A stretch of DNA of 64,000 nt from Siphonodentalium dalli (lineage: Eukaryota; Mollusca; Scaphopoda; Gadilida; Siphonodentaliidae): assembly GCA_032622095.1 (NCBI GenBank), contig CP136061.1, forward strand, positions 136,611,587 through 136,675,586, read 5' to 3'. The translations under genes were made by a program, and so were the position numbers. Each line of letters starts with the position of its first letter. Position 1 is the stretch's first letter. Below are positions 41,435 to 53,299 of the stretch, one piece after another. Below the pieces are notes generated by a model that was given only the letters and a program-made list of their open reading frames with translations, was not told where the DNA came from and did not search any database.

Positions 41435-41623
41435 TTAACCATTTCCATATGATCTATCCCTGTTACTACTATAGTTCCCTCGACTTCTATGTGATATATT
41501 ATCATTGCCATACATATAGTTATTTCTCCTGTTACCCTTATAGTAGTAATTTCCATTGTCATTACCAGAATTGAAAGATCTTTGTGGGCCTTTATATGAG
41601 CGATCAGCTGGACGAGATCTATG
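41435..41623 (-). pseudogene. Asn/Gly/Arg/Tyr-rich ORF fragment
   Basis: Between in-frame stops lie 62 codons with low-complexity composition (RSFNSGNDNGNYYYKGNRRN, then SHRSRGNYSSNRDRSYGNG). This resembles an intrinsically disordered RNA-binding tail, such as the end of a LINE ORF1. It reads on the same strand as the LINE and is separated from it by the Ulp1-carrying element, so it may be its ORF1 remnant. No CCHC or RRM is visible. Confidence 0.35.
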
Positions 41624-42621
41624 CTAACAACTATATGCTAAGCCTACACATAACACGTGCATTTGTTTGCAAAATCTTGATTTGAAATATTCAAGAGCAA
41701 TTAGTGAATTACCGCCGTGATAAGAGACCCGAGTCTGACAATATTGACATCAGTGTGATCAATTAGTTTAATGTGGTGATGACAAGACCCCAGGACGATT
41801 TTTTTTTTTTTTTTAAAGCCTGTTTAAAATTAGGTTTGTTATAATGGGATCCACGATTGAGCGATCATCACCAACTGTGTCCCCGGATAATAGGCCACGT
41901 ACAAGACAGTTGCAATGTATATCAGGTCGATGGTTTAAACATATTTATTCGCCATATATGCATATAAATACATACATTCGGCGACGAGATTGAAGAACGA
42001 GATTGAAGAACAAGTGCGGGCCACTTATATGCTACTTCTCTCCCGATGGCACCAACGCAGCTGTGCAGACGTTTTGTCAGTATATGATTCCTATAGGGTT
42101 CATATAGGGTTTTTATGTAGGCCTACATATGATCCAATAGGAAAATTATAGGAAGTTACAGGACCAGCGATATTGTTTCCTATAGGTTACTATAGGGTTT
42201 CCTATACAGATGTAGGTTCCTATATGGTTTCCTATAGTTTCTGGTTTTCTATACGTAACACGTTCCTATAGTATATATGGTTTCCTGTATGTCCTGTATA
42301 TATCTTGCTATATGATTTCCTACATAGGTTCATACATATGGTTCTTATATAGGTTCCTATATATGGTTTCCTGTTATAACATAGCTATTATAGCTATAGT
42401 CTATAGCAATATGTTCATATAGCAGCTAGGGGCTACAGCCCCTATCGGGGATGGTTACCCCCCCCCCCTGTCTGGGAGATCTGCCGTCTGGTAGATCTGC
42501 AATGGTTATAGTCCGGTAGCTATAGGCCCCGCCCCTGTCGGGGGATCGTAACCCATTCATCTGGGTGCCATGCACCAATGTCCTATATGATTCTCTATAT
42601 ATGGTTTCATATATACCGTAC

Positions 42622-43109
42622 TTAAAGGTACTCAACCCGATAAAACTCCTCTCAATTACTATTTCAATGGCTTCGGGGGTCAAAAATATTTGATTCGAGT
42701 CGAGGAAGTCACCCATCAAAGCTCAGATTTGTTAGATATCGATTTTAGAAATCTATTATTTTTCATTATCGGGAATTCTTTCTGGCCCAGAAGATAGTAA
42801 AAAATTCGTTATTATTACCCACTTGATTATAGAGTTATCCATCCTTGTCTGTTTGAATAGAATTTTGGCGTAAAATCTCGAGCATGTTACCAAATTGACG
42901 GCAGTTATAAGTACTCATCTCGAGAACATAAGAATTTTCAAAAATCAATATCTAATGACTCTGAGCTTTGTTTGATGGGTTCCTCGACTCGAATCAAATA
43001 TTTTTTACCCCCAAAGCCAAAGAAATAGTAATATAGGACCCTCTGATCGGATTGTTGTTGTTGGAATCTGTTGAGATGGGGACCCTCTTTACGGGTTGAG
43101 TACCTTTAA
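42622..43109. mobile_element. TTAA-7 element, complete
   Basis: TTAA-AGGTACTCAACCCG and CGGGTTGAGTACCT-TTAA bound 480 bp. The paralogous position in duplication copy 2 (45386-45389) has a single TTAA in the otherwise identical sequence CGTACTTAATATTGG. This is a direct filled/empty site comparison. Confidence 0.95.
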
Positions 43110-43305
43110 TATTGGAACCCATTGGCTCCCCATAGTAACATTTTGGGTTCCTATGAGTGTATATACGCACTGTACTTTTATAGTATCTTCCTCTGAATTT
43201 GATGTACTTAAATATACTAATAATAATAAAGAGTATGTACACTGAACATTCATACAATTAAAATATAAAACACTTTGGGTACTTTATAGTCTGACTGTAA
43301 AGGTA

Positions 43306-43969
43306 TGGAGGGTTATTAGGGTCACAATCCTAACTTCACATTTTAATTCTAACTTAACATTTTAATTCTTATATTTTAATTCTAACATAACATTGTAATT
43401 CTAACTTAACATTTTAATTCTTATATTTTAATTCTATTTACATTCTAGAAACATTCTAGAAACATTCTAGAAACTCTAACTTAATCTTTAATTCTTACTT
43501 AATATTTTAATTCTAACTTAACATTTTAATTCTTATATTTTAATTCTAACTTTACGTTTTAATTCTAACTTGATATTTTATATTTTAATTCTAACATTAG
43601 ACCTTTTTGTAGTAGATTTAAAATATTAAAATAAAACTATTAAGTAAGAATTGAAATATAAAGTTAGAGTTACAATTAAAATATAAGAATTAAAATATTA
43701 AGTAAGAATTAAAATATGAAGTTATAATTAAAATATAAGAATTAAAATGTTAAGTTAGAATTAAAATATTAAGTAATAATTAAAAGATTAAGTTAGAGCT
43801 AATAGAATGTTTCTAGAATGTTTCTAGAATGTTTCTAGAATGTTTCTAGAATGTTTCTAGAATGTAAATAGAATGTAAATAGAATGTAAATAGAATTAAA
43901 ATATAAGAATTAAAATGTTAAGTTAGAATTAAAATGTTAAGTTAGGATTGTGACCCTAATAACCCTCCA
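43306..43969. mobile_element. AT-rich foldback element flanked by TA, copy 1
   Basis: TA-TGGAGGGTTATTAGGGTCAC and GTGACCCTAATAACCCTCCA-TA enclose 664 bp. Both arms consist of TTTTAATTCTAACTTAACA-type words and their complements, so the whole element can fold back. The right arm has an 11-bp minisatellite of eight units: five GAATGTTTCTA then three GAATGTAAATA. Confidence 0.85.
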
Positions 43970-44578
43970 TATTATCGGTCTGTCCTACTGCTAGAGTCAA
44001 CATGAGGCAGTGGAACAAGATGTTATATGAGTTTAGGAGACATCTGTCTCAAGTCACCCCATTGCCGGGGTGCATGACTTGAGACAGCTGTTTCGGGCCA
44101 CTATTTTTGCCACCTACAATGCTACAACAGGTTAGAACTATTAGAGATCAATAACTGAGAGGTTGTTTGACAAGTGTCAAGTGATATATGGCTAGGGTCC
44201 AAAACATTTATTTCAAGTTAGCTTTAAAATACCCCAAAAACTGTCTCAAGTCACCCCGGTTTACGGTATATCTGGAACGCATTAATGTAGCGGTATGGGG
44301 CAAATATTATTATGTATAGAGTGCTGCAACCAGCGATAAAATATCACAAAGCATTCTGAGCTTCCATCACATTCAATATTCCTGTTATTTTTTCTCAAAA
44401 TCCACATCACTATTTACACTTTGGCCTGTATATAGTATTGTAATATATTCAATATCTCTTTAGAAGGAGGCAATACCGATATATTATGTAATATATCGCA
44501 AAAAGAAAAATTCTCCCAAATTTTACACCAAATCAAGACGACCTAATGAAGTAGCGAGTCTAACGCAGGAGCAGATAC

Positions 44579-46855
44579 GATTTTTTTATTTTTTTTAAAG
44601 CCTGTTTAAAATTAGGTTTGTTATAATGGGATCCACGATTGAGCGATCATCACCAACTGTGTCCCCGGATAATAGGCCACGTACAAGACAGTTGCAATGT
44701 ATATCAGGTCGATGGTTTAAACATATTTATTCGCCATATATGCATATAAATACATACATTCGGCGACGAGATTGAAGAACAAGTGCGGGCCACTTATATG
44801 CTACTTCTCTCCCGATGGCACCAACGCAGCTGTGCAGACGTTTTGTCAGTATATGATTCCTATACTATAGGGTTCATATAGGGTTTTTATGTAGGCCTAC
44901 ATATGATCCAATAGGAAAATTATAGGAAGTCACAGGACCAGCGATATTGTTTCCTATAGGTTACTATAGGGTTTCCTATACAGATGTAGGTTCCTATATG
45001 GTTTCCTATAGTTTCTGGTTTTCTATACGTAACACGTTCCTATAGTATATATGGTTTCCTGTATATATCTTGCTATATGATTTCCTACATAGGTTCATAC
45101 ATATGGTTCTTATATAGGTTCCTATATATGGTTTCCTGTTATAACATAGCTATTATAGCTATAGTCTATAGCAATATGTTCATATAGCAGCTAGGGGCTA
45201 CAGCCCCTATCGGGGATGGTTACCCCCCCCCCTGTCTGGGAGATCTGCCGTCTGGTAGATCTGCAATGGTTATAGTCCGGTAGCTATAGGCCCCGCCCCT
45301 GTCGGGGGATCGTAACCCATTCATCAGGGTGCCATGCACCAATGTCCTATATGATTCTCTATATATGGTTTCATATATACCGTACTTAATATTGGAACCC
45401 ATTGGCTCCCCATAGTAACATTTTGGGTTCCTATGAGTGTATATACGCACTGTACTTTTATAGTATCTTCCTCTGAATTTGATGTACTTAAATATACTAA
45501 TAATAATAAAGAGTATGTACACTGAACATTCATACAATTAAAATATAAAACACTTTGGGTACTTTATAGTCTGACTGTAAAGGTATGGAGGGTTATTAGG
45601 GTCACAATCCTAACTTCACATTTTAATTCTAACTTAACATTTTAATTCTTATATTTTAATTCTAACATAACATTGTAATTCTAACTTAACATTTTAATTC
45701 TTATATTTTAATTCTAGAAACATTCTAGAAACATTCTAGAAACATTCTAGAAACTCTAACTTAATCTTTAATTCTTACTTAATATTTTAATTCTAACTTA
45801 ACATTTTAATTCTTATATTTTAATTCTAACTTTACGTTTTAATTATAACTTGATATTTTATATTTTAATTCTAACATTAGACCTTTTTGTAGTAGATTTA
45901 AAATATTAAAATAAAACTATTAAGTAAGAATTGAAATATAAAGTTAGAGTTACAATTAAAATATAAGAATTAAAATATTAAGTAAGAATTAAAATATGAA
46001 GTTATAATTAAAATATAAGAATTAAAATGTTAAGTTAGAATTAAAATATTAAGTAAGAATTAAAAGATTAAGTTAGAGCTAATAGAATGTTTCTAGAATG
46101 TTTCTAGAATGTTTCTAGAATGTAAATAGAATGTAAATAGAATGTAAATAGAATGTAAATAGAATGTAAATAGAATTAAAATATAAGAATTAAAATGTTA
46201 AGTTAGAATTAAAATGTTAAGTTAGGATTGTGACCCTAATAACCCTCCATATTATCGGTCTGTCCTACTGCTAGAGTCAACATGAGGCAGTGGAACAAGA
46301 TGTTATATGAGTTTAGGAGACATCTGTCTCAAGTCACCCCATTGCCGGGGTGCATGACTTGAGACAGCTGTTCGGGCCACTATTTTTGCCACCTACAATG
46401 CTACAACAGGTTAGAACTATTAGAGATCAATAACTGAGAGGTTGTTTGACAAGTGTCAAGTGATATGGCTAGGGTCCAAAACATTTATTTCAAGTTAGCT
46501 TTAAAATACCCCAAAAACTGTCTCAAGTCACCCCGGTTTACGGTATATCTGGAACGCATTAATGTAGCGGTATGGGGCAAATATTATTATGTATAGAGTG
46601 CTGCAACCAGCGATAAAATATCACAAAGCATTCTGAGCTTCCATCACATTCAATATTCCTGTTATTTTTTCTCAAAATCCACATCACTATTTACACTTTG
46701 GCCTGTATATAGTATTCTAATATATTCAATATCTCTTTAGAAGGAGGCAATACAGATATATTATGTAATATATCGCAAAAAGAAAAATTCTCCCAAATTT
46801 TACACCAAATCAAGACGACCTAATGAAGTAGCGAGTCTAACGCAGGAGCAGATAC
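44579..46855. repeat. Tandem 2.3-kb duplication, copy 2
   Basis: It has the same order of blocks as copy 1 but lacks the TTAA-7 insertion. The junctions share only AC/GA, so unequal recombination or replication-based duplication is possible. Each copy starts with a T run, which on the minus strand would be a poly(A) tail. Confidence 0.9.
45586..46249. mobile_element. AT-rich foldback element flanked by TA, copy 2
   Basis: Same termini and same 664-bp length as the element at 43306-43969. The right-arm minisatellite reads three GAATGTTTCTA then five GAATGTAAATA. The total of eight units is conserved while the variant order changed. Confidence 0.85.
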
Positions 46856-48473
46856 CTCTATATACCTTATGGCCATGCAATATATCTTATGTCGAAATGT
46901 CAATTCAAGTCTAACAACAGATTACGAAGCACCATGCAGTTACTTCATATGAAGGGGAACACACCTTTGCATACATGCAGTACGTGCACCCTTTGAATAT
47001 CGATACCATGTAAGTATATATGATTTTATGGAATCAGTCCTCTAGTTATTATTATTAATTAATTAATATTAATATTATTATTACTATTATATATTTTTTT
47101 GTTACAAAAGAAGGTTTAAATTCATACAGCAACTGCCAGCCCTTGTTACATTGTATTCAGTTCATGTTATTTTTTATTTTATTCTGTTTGTAAATTATTT
47201 TCTGTTAATATATTATTGAATAATTGACTTGATTTGACGTGAATAAAATTGCAAAGTGCTATAACCAGAATTGGTTCCTGCAATGAAATATCTACAGATA
47301 CAGATACAAAAGTTGTGACGCTGGGAAAATCAAATACTTTTATTCAAGACGCTGGGCATTCTTTCTGCCCGGCGTAACCAAGTGTAACAAATGGAATAGC
47401 CTCCGGATGTGAATAAGAAAAACATCGTGATTTAATCGAGTAAATATGTTGTTTATCTCGATGTGGAGATCAACTGAAAACGTTTTTGCATGACATTATG
47501 ACAGTTGACAGATTCCAGAAAGTTATACGAATGGTTATATTTCGTTCCTTGACCGGTATCGACGCTTTCGACACTTTCTTCTCCTGACAAATCTGCAACA
47601 GTCAACACCCATTTCCAATTTCTATTCTAAATTCTAATTTATTTCCTATTGCTCATCAGCTGCTCATTGTTCAATTTGTTGGGTAATGGTTTGCTGCTTG
47701 CGAATTTCGTGTGATTCAGATCTGAGTCAACCAACCAATTAATTATACTATCAACTTTTATATACTTGAAAATTGTCTGCGATCTCAGTGTCTTGACAGT
47801 GAATCACAGGCACAGAACTCTGGAAATTGGAATGGATCATTCTGGACGCCTCAGGCTCAACCTATGAAAGTTTTAGGCCTAGCTCACTGGTATAATTAGA
47901 ACTCATTTCGCGGATGATTTCCAGCTTTGGAGTCACCACTCTATGCTATATCGTGCATAAAATGTAGTCCAATTTAATACTTGTATTTTCTTTTGACAAG
48001 TTGTTCAATCTAGTAATTATCTATGGTTCTATTCTCTGATCAACAAATATCCGGAAACATGGGCCAACCGTCCGATTTGAATGACAACTTTCTTAAAACC
48101 AAATATATCTCCTGAAGTTTGAGTAATAATTAATCTTTTTTTTTCCTTTACGGCTTTACTAGTAGTGCTTTAAAAATTTATAAAAATTTTAAACATCTAT
48201 TATTATTAACCTGAGGACCATTGTTGAAATAAGTTAGTTCAAAATTAGGTCAACATGACCGCTTTCGCAGATTGTTGCTTCCAGAAGGATACGCACTACG
48301 TTCATGACTGAACTAGTTCAAAATAAACATAATACTGCATAAACTTCGTATTATACACTTCGTAACACACGTAGTGGTTACATTCAACTTGAACTAGAAA
48401 TAAGTCTGCCCATTTATTGGACAGACTTTTCAATGTTATCCTCAGTGCAATGGGTGAGTCTTATTACACTGCA
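46856..48473. other. No gene seen
   Basis: Includes an ATTATTATTAATTAATT-rich stretch near 47050-47095. No exon or transposon end recognised. Confidence 0.4.
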
Positions 48474-48665
48474 TCAGGGGCGGATCCAGGAAATTTGAAA
48501 AGGGGGGGGGGGCACCATTAATATATGGTAGGCATATATGATGCATAGCATTATCCAAGCGGCGAGAATGGGAGACCACGAGAGGCGGGGGATCCCCCCT
48601 CTGGTAGGTGGGGGTACGGGGGACCTGCCCCAGGACATTTTTTTGATACTACATTCAAATTGACG
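48474..48665. repeat. 'GGGGCGGATCCAGG' dispersed-repeat end
   Basis: CAGGGGCGGATCCAGGAAAT followed by TTGAAAAGGGGGGG and a G-rich CGGGGGATCCCCCCTCTGG block. This kind of terminus recurs widely in invertebrate genomes as a transposon end. The partner end is not identified. Confidence 0.45.
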
Positions 48666-51050
48666 CGTTTTCCTATGTCCTGTGCGCATTGAAAAATCAA
48701 TCGGATACTGATATTAAAATTTTTAAATAACTAGAAAAGGAATAATATTGAGTTATATATATAATTTTGATATGTTCCAATCTGGGTATGCATGTGCACA
48801 TAAAACACAATCTCAGTTTATGTACTGTAGCTTATATGGAGCTATAGTGACAATTAAATTTACTCGGATCAATGGATGTATCGATGTTACTGCACCAGGA
48901 CTGGGTACATCACATGAGTGGGCAGTACTTTATAAACATGACCATACAGTACATGTATGCTATATGGAGAGTCATGCAGTGCATGATAGAAGATTAAAGC
49001 TCCTATGGTTTTACACCAGTGATATATCCTCAAAATATATGGCAGGGATGTATGTGTCAACACTGCGGATTATGTGTTCAAAATACTACGAATTGGTCAG
49101 CTTATAATTATGTGGCTGCATGCTTACAGCTAGTTCAATTTGTGCAATGGAATGGGCCCAGGGCCACCGGGTCGACCATATGGTTTGGGCCGGTGCATTC
49201 AATGGATAAATATTTCAATTCAATCCTGTTTTCAAAAGATGCATTTGTGCTGACAAAACAATGCATCTATATCCAAACGCTTTCCTCCATTGTTCATGCT
49301 GCCATTTTCATTTTTACTCATAATAGCCATCAGCTTCATGCATGCTGCACCATGGAAATACTAAAGTCATCATTACAAGGTGGCTGATTTTCCGATATAC
49401 TCATCTTGTTTTGTAAATGTTTGGATCACAATATATATGTTCAATCAACTAAGTATGATGATAACGACACCCGGGAAAAATATTACTCTTTTTTCAATTA
49501 ACAATGACAGTTTATGTGTCGTAACCTCGCTGTATTTTGTGCCACATTTGTTCCAACATGTGATCGAAGTTATACCTTCGAATTTATAGCAGATTCTAAA
49601 TATCCATACACTTTGAAAAGAACCAGAACTTTATTTCTATACTGAAAAGACACTATATGTTTATTAGTATACCATAGTATGGCTTAGGCCTATATATAAT
49701 TTCTTTACAATGATATAATGCTGTTAGTGCAGTTCGATGGTTTGAGGTTCGATGGTCCGAGACAAACCTCCGTTTTATCGAATGCTCAGACTACACTACA
49801 TGTATATATAAATTATATAGGCTTATCCCAAAGTGTAGCCATTTCATTTCTGTTGCTACATATATATATAGATGGAATTTATATTTGACACCACAGTTCG
49901 AATTGCTACATCTATGTTTATAGAAAAACTTCGGGCGCCTAAAACTTGCGCCGGGCCAGATATTTTCCGATGCCCAAAAACAAAATGTTGACAGAATTAT
50001 TTTGCTCTGCATGGCGAAAATAGTCCATGTGGGGCGACCCACATGGCGGGATGTTGGTTTTACCCTTGCATGGATATGCATCCATCCACAGTTGAAATAA
50101 TTGTACTTCAATCAGATTAATGTAAACTGTTGTATATATATGCATGTACGTTAGCAATATTAAGTACAGAAACTTCAGGCACTTGGAGACAAATGACACC
50201 TGGACACGTCCAAAAAATTCCTTGCTCTGGCGGAGGCCGCCGGATGGTAGATCCAACTTGCCGCATGACCACTTTTAAAAGCACTTTTCTTTAATCATCT
50301 ATATATTTCATCAAATTGGATTCCAGACATTCATATAAATTAATGACACCATTTATATTTTTTATTGTATCTTATCAAATGTGGTAAACAACCACATTGT
50401 AATACTACATTCATGGTCCAATTTCTATGTACATGTAGTACTGACCTTTTGTATATCTGTATTTTTACATCGCACCAAATAAAGCTATCTATAGCTATCT
50501 ATCTTAGGGTCATGCGAATATTCGATTCGTTATTTGTTTCGGTCCCGATATTCGATTCGCATTTGGTTAAAAATGGTTGAATATCCCAATGTAAAAGATA
50601 TAGGCATTCGTAACTGTTCTTTCTATGGTTATCTCAACCAACAATCGCCCAAAATTGATGTTGATACATGTATCGATAGCAAACGTAAACCGATTACAAG
50701 TACACTATGTGAATTGTGAACGAATTTGCTTGAACATTGCTTAATATCTTGATTATAAAGTACTTGACTTGTCTGAAGTGAACAATTATATTATTCAATA
50801 TCCAGGCATAAAGCCATGTCCCGGTGACAGTCAATGTTAGATGTCATTGAACTGGAATAATTGCATTATTTTGCAGATTCAGGCAGGCATGATTACGCAA
50901 CAACATGCTCCGGGTTGATTGCTGTGGTCTTACATATGTATTATTGGGAAGGCTGAAACGTCAGGGTACCAGGCTATATTTTAAGAAACTTATTTGACTT
51001 TATATTATGTTCAAGTGTATAAAATAAGTTTGTTATTAACAATACTATCT
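48666..51050. other. No gene recognised
   Basis: Frames of 100-120 codons exist (48748-49107 plus, 49019-49387 plus, 49791-50256 minus), but they overlap each other, lack domains and look like chance frames. ATTCGATTCG words near 50520-50570 resemble hAT-like ends. Confidence 0.4.
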
Positions 51051-51059
51051 TATTAGATA

Positions 51060-51590
51060 TTTTTGGGTTCAGTAGAATGAAGCTGCTAGAAAACTGTGGC
51101 AAATAACATTTGTGTTATGTTGTTGTTGTTGTTGTAACTGGAGGTCTGGAACCCTGAATACATTGTTTAAATGGGCGCATAAAATGAGATATTTTTAGGT
51201 TTAGTTTATATGTAATATTTCATTTTCAACAATTTTTGTTCAACAGAATGAAGCAGCAAGAAAATGGTGGTAAATCACATTATTTTAATGATGTTGTAAC
51301 TGGAGGTCTGGAACCCTGAATACATTGTTTAAATGTGCGCATAAAATGAGATATGTTTAGGTTTAGTTTATATGTAATACTTCGTTTAAAAAAAAAAAAA
51401 TTCAACAGAATGAAGCAGGAAACACAGCTAGAAAACGGCGGTAAATCACATTATTTTAATGATGTTGTTGTAACAATATCAACATTTTGTTTTCAACACT
51501 ACGAAGCATGACGCTAGAAAACAGTGTTAAATCACATTGTTTATGTTGTTGTTGTTGTAATGGAGGTCTGGAACCCTGAATAATTGCGAA
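51060..51590 (+). repeat. Tandem repeat, about 170-bp unit, about three copies
   Basis: GGAGGTCTGGAACCCTGAAT occurs near 51140, 51302 and 51561. ACAGAATGAAGCAGC and AAATCACATT blocks and GTTGTTGTTG runs lie in between. A diverged single unit is at about 13640-13860. Confidence 0.7.
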
Positions 51591-51884
51591 ATCACCACCT
51601 GATCTTCATGAATTTATATACTTATAAGAGACAGTCCTTTTGTTGATTATCTCATCTTTGTATTACAACGTAAGCTTTTGGATTGAGTTGTACATCACTG
51701 ATTTATTTCGCTCAAACGAAATATCACACAGACGTGTCAGTGTGGCTTCTTCAGATACAACCATGTGTATGATTGCTAGATCTGTCTTCCATAGAAAGTC
51801 AAGCGTGTGATCAACCTCGTGTTCATAAAAATGGCGACCCCCGAAACAACGGGTTTGGTACAAATTTTTGTCCCCTGAATTTTT

Positions 51885-52740
51885 TTTTCGGGGGACTATT
51901 AAAATAACCGGTGTCCGTCCGTCCGCTCTCACGAGAGAGTTTTGTGTGGCTTTATTTGTGGAGAGGAAGCCCTTGTGTGTCTTTTTTGACTTGTGTGGCT
52001 AGCCACATAACTTGGACAATAAAAATAAATTGTGTGTCAACTAGCCTAAAGAGTCAAGACACAGCCAGATTTGGATAAAAGGCTCACAAATTCATTTTAA
52101 AAACCACACAAAATGCACTGTAATTCATCTATTTGCGAGAACAAAAACTATTTTAAAAAGCCACACAGAACGGACAGTTTACAAAAGCTCACAACTATCT
52201 GTTTGCAAGAACAAAAATAAAAGCCACACAAGTATTTTTTTACAGACTCAAAAATTTTTAGCCCCACAACTACCATTTCGTAGGTAGTACCATCCGTCCG
52301 TCCATGCAACCATCCGTGCGTCCGGAAATGGTTTCCGGATGATAACTTTAGTTTCGGTTATTAGATCAAAAGCAAATTTCATAGGTGAGTTTATCAGACC
52401 AAAATACAGGTCAAGTTCGATTATGGGTTTGCTCCGCCCATTTTTGCGAGAGTTATCTGCTGGAGTTATGGCCATTTTTTTACTTAGAATCTTGTAATTT
52501 TCTGGTTTCCGGATGATAACTTCAGTTTGTGTGATCATATCTGAACCAAATTTGGTATATGAGTTTATCAGCTCGAAATACAGATCAAGTTCGAATATGG
52601 GTACGATCCACCCATTTTTGTCTGTTTGCTTCGGATTTAGGGTCCTTGTTATTTTTTTCAGAAAAGCTGATGCCCCCAATGAAGCCACTTTTTCGGGGGA
52701 CACTGTGGCTGGACGGCCTTTTATTAGAGATTTGATGACC
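51885..52740. repeat. CCGTCCGTCC-type dispersed repeats
   Basis: GTCCGTCCGTCC at 51914-51925 and CCGTCCGTCC near 52290 head two related blocks with GGTTTCCGGATGATAACTT (about 52330 and 52503) and AAGTTCGAWTATGGGT. The related block at 62415-62990 shares the layout. Minus-strand frames here follow the repeat. Confidence 0.55.
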
Positions 52741-52749
52741 ATACCTCAC

Positions 52750-53288
52750 TAATATGAGATTTGTATTTGGTTCTGTTGAGCTAATCTGATACCCTGTACA
52801 CACCTTATATATAACACAGTTTTATATAATTAAAACTTTAGAATCGGTATAGAATACAAATTGTGAGTCTGGAGAAATTGTCCTAAAACTCCATTCAATT
52901 GCCGAAATAAGTAAAATGGTCTTGTCCTATGATGTCTATTTAATATATTTAACCCATTCGGGTTGATAAAATAGTCAATAATGTATTATAAAGACTTTGA
53001 CTGTTTTAAAAATATATACATGTACATGTAGGTTGGAATTACATACTTTACCGTTATCACACCTTAAGAGGGGAGATGTCCTAGCATACCTCTACTAGTA
53101 GGTAGACAAACTGAAAACAGGTACCGGTATAGTATTTTTTGCCTACTAAGATTTCCACTCACGATGCCCACTTTGCATGCAGATAATAATACAAATGTAA
53201 CAATCTTCGGTCTTGGATTCAAACTTTTTTACTATTCTCCGTTTTTGACATATCGGACATGAAACTACAAATTGCTTATGTTTTTCAG
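52750..53288. other. 5' flank/intron before the FRS2-like gene
   Basis: No repeat recognised. It ends in a good splice acceptor (TTATGTTTTTCAG, ending 53288), so the FRS2-like coding exon is probably joined to an upstream non-coding exon that I cannot place. Confidence 0.45.
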
Positions 53289-53299
53289 AATGAGAAATA

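Larger units (their letters stand above)
41797..44578. repeat. Tandem 2.3-kb duplication, copy 1 (with insertion)
   Basis: It begins with poly(T) then AAAGCCTGTTTAAAATTAGG and ends CGCAGGAGCAGATAC. Copy 2 (44579-46855) follows directly and is nearly identical. The extra 500 bp is mainly the TTAA-7 element at 42622-43109 plus a 15-bp duplication near 41990. Subregions: a CCTATA-rich simple block (about 42080-42420), a foldback (43306-43969), and a CTGTCTCAAGTCACCCC palindrome near 44047. No gene is recognised. Confidence 0.9.

Noticed and set aside
43306-43969. CRISPR-like or regulatory repeat array
   Set aside because: The units are a minisatellite inside an inverted-repeat foldback in a eukaryotic genome; no spacers exist.
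41797-46855. LTRs of a retrotransposon
   Set aside because: The two direct copies are adjacent with no internal region, no TG..CA ends and no gag-pol.
48748-49107. A 119-codon plus-strand gene
   Set aside because: No domain, no splice support, overlaps another frame of similar length; most likely chance.
49791-50256. Two overlapping minus-strand frames of about 105 codons
   Set aside because: Different frames over the same DNA, no recognised domain and no conserved features.
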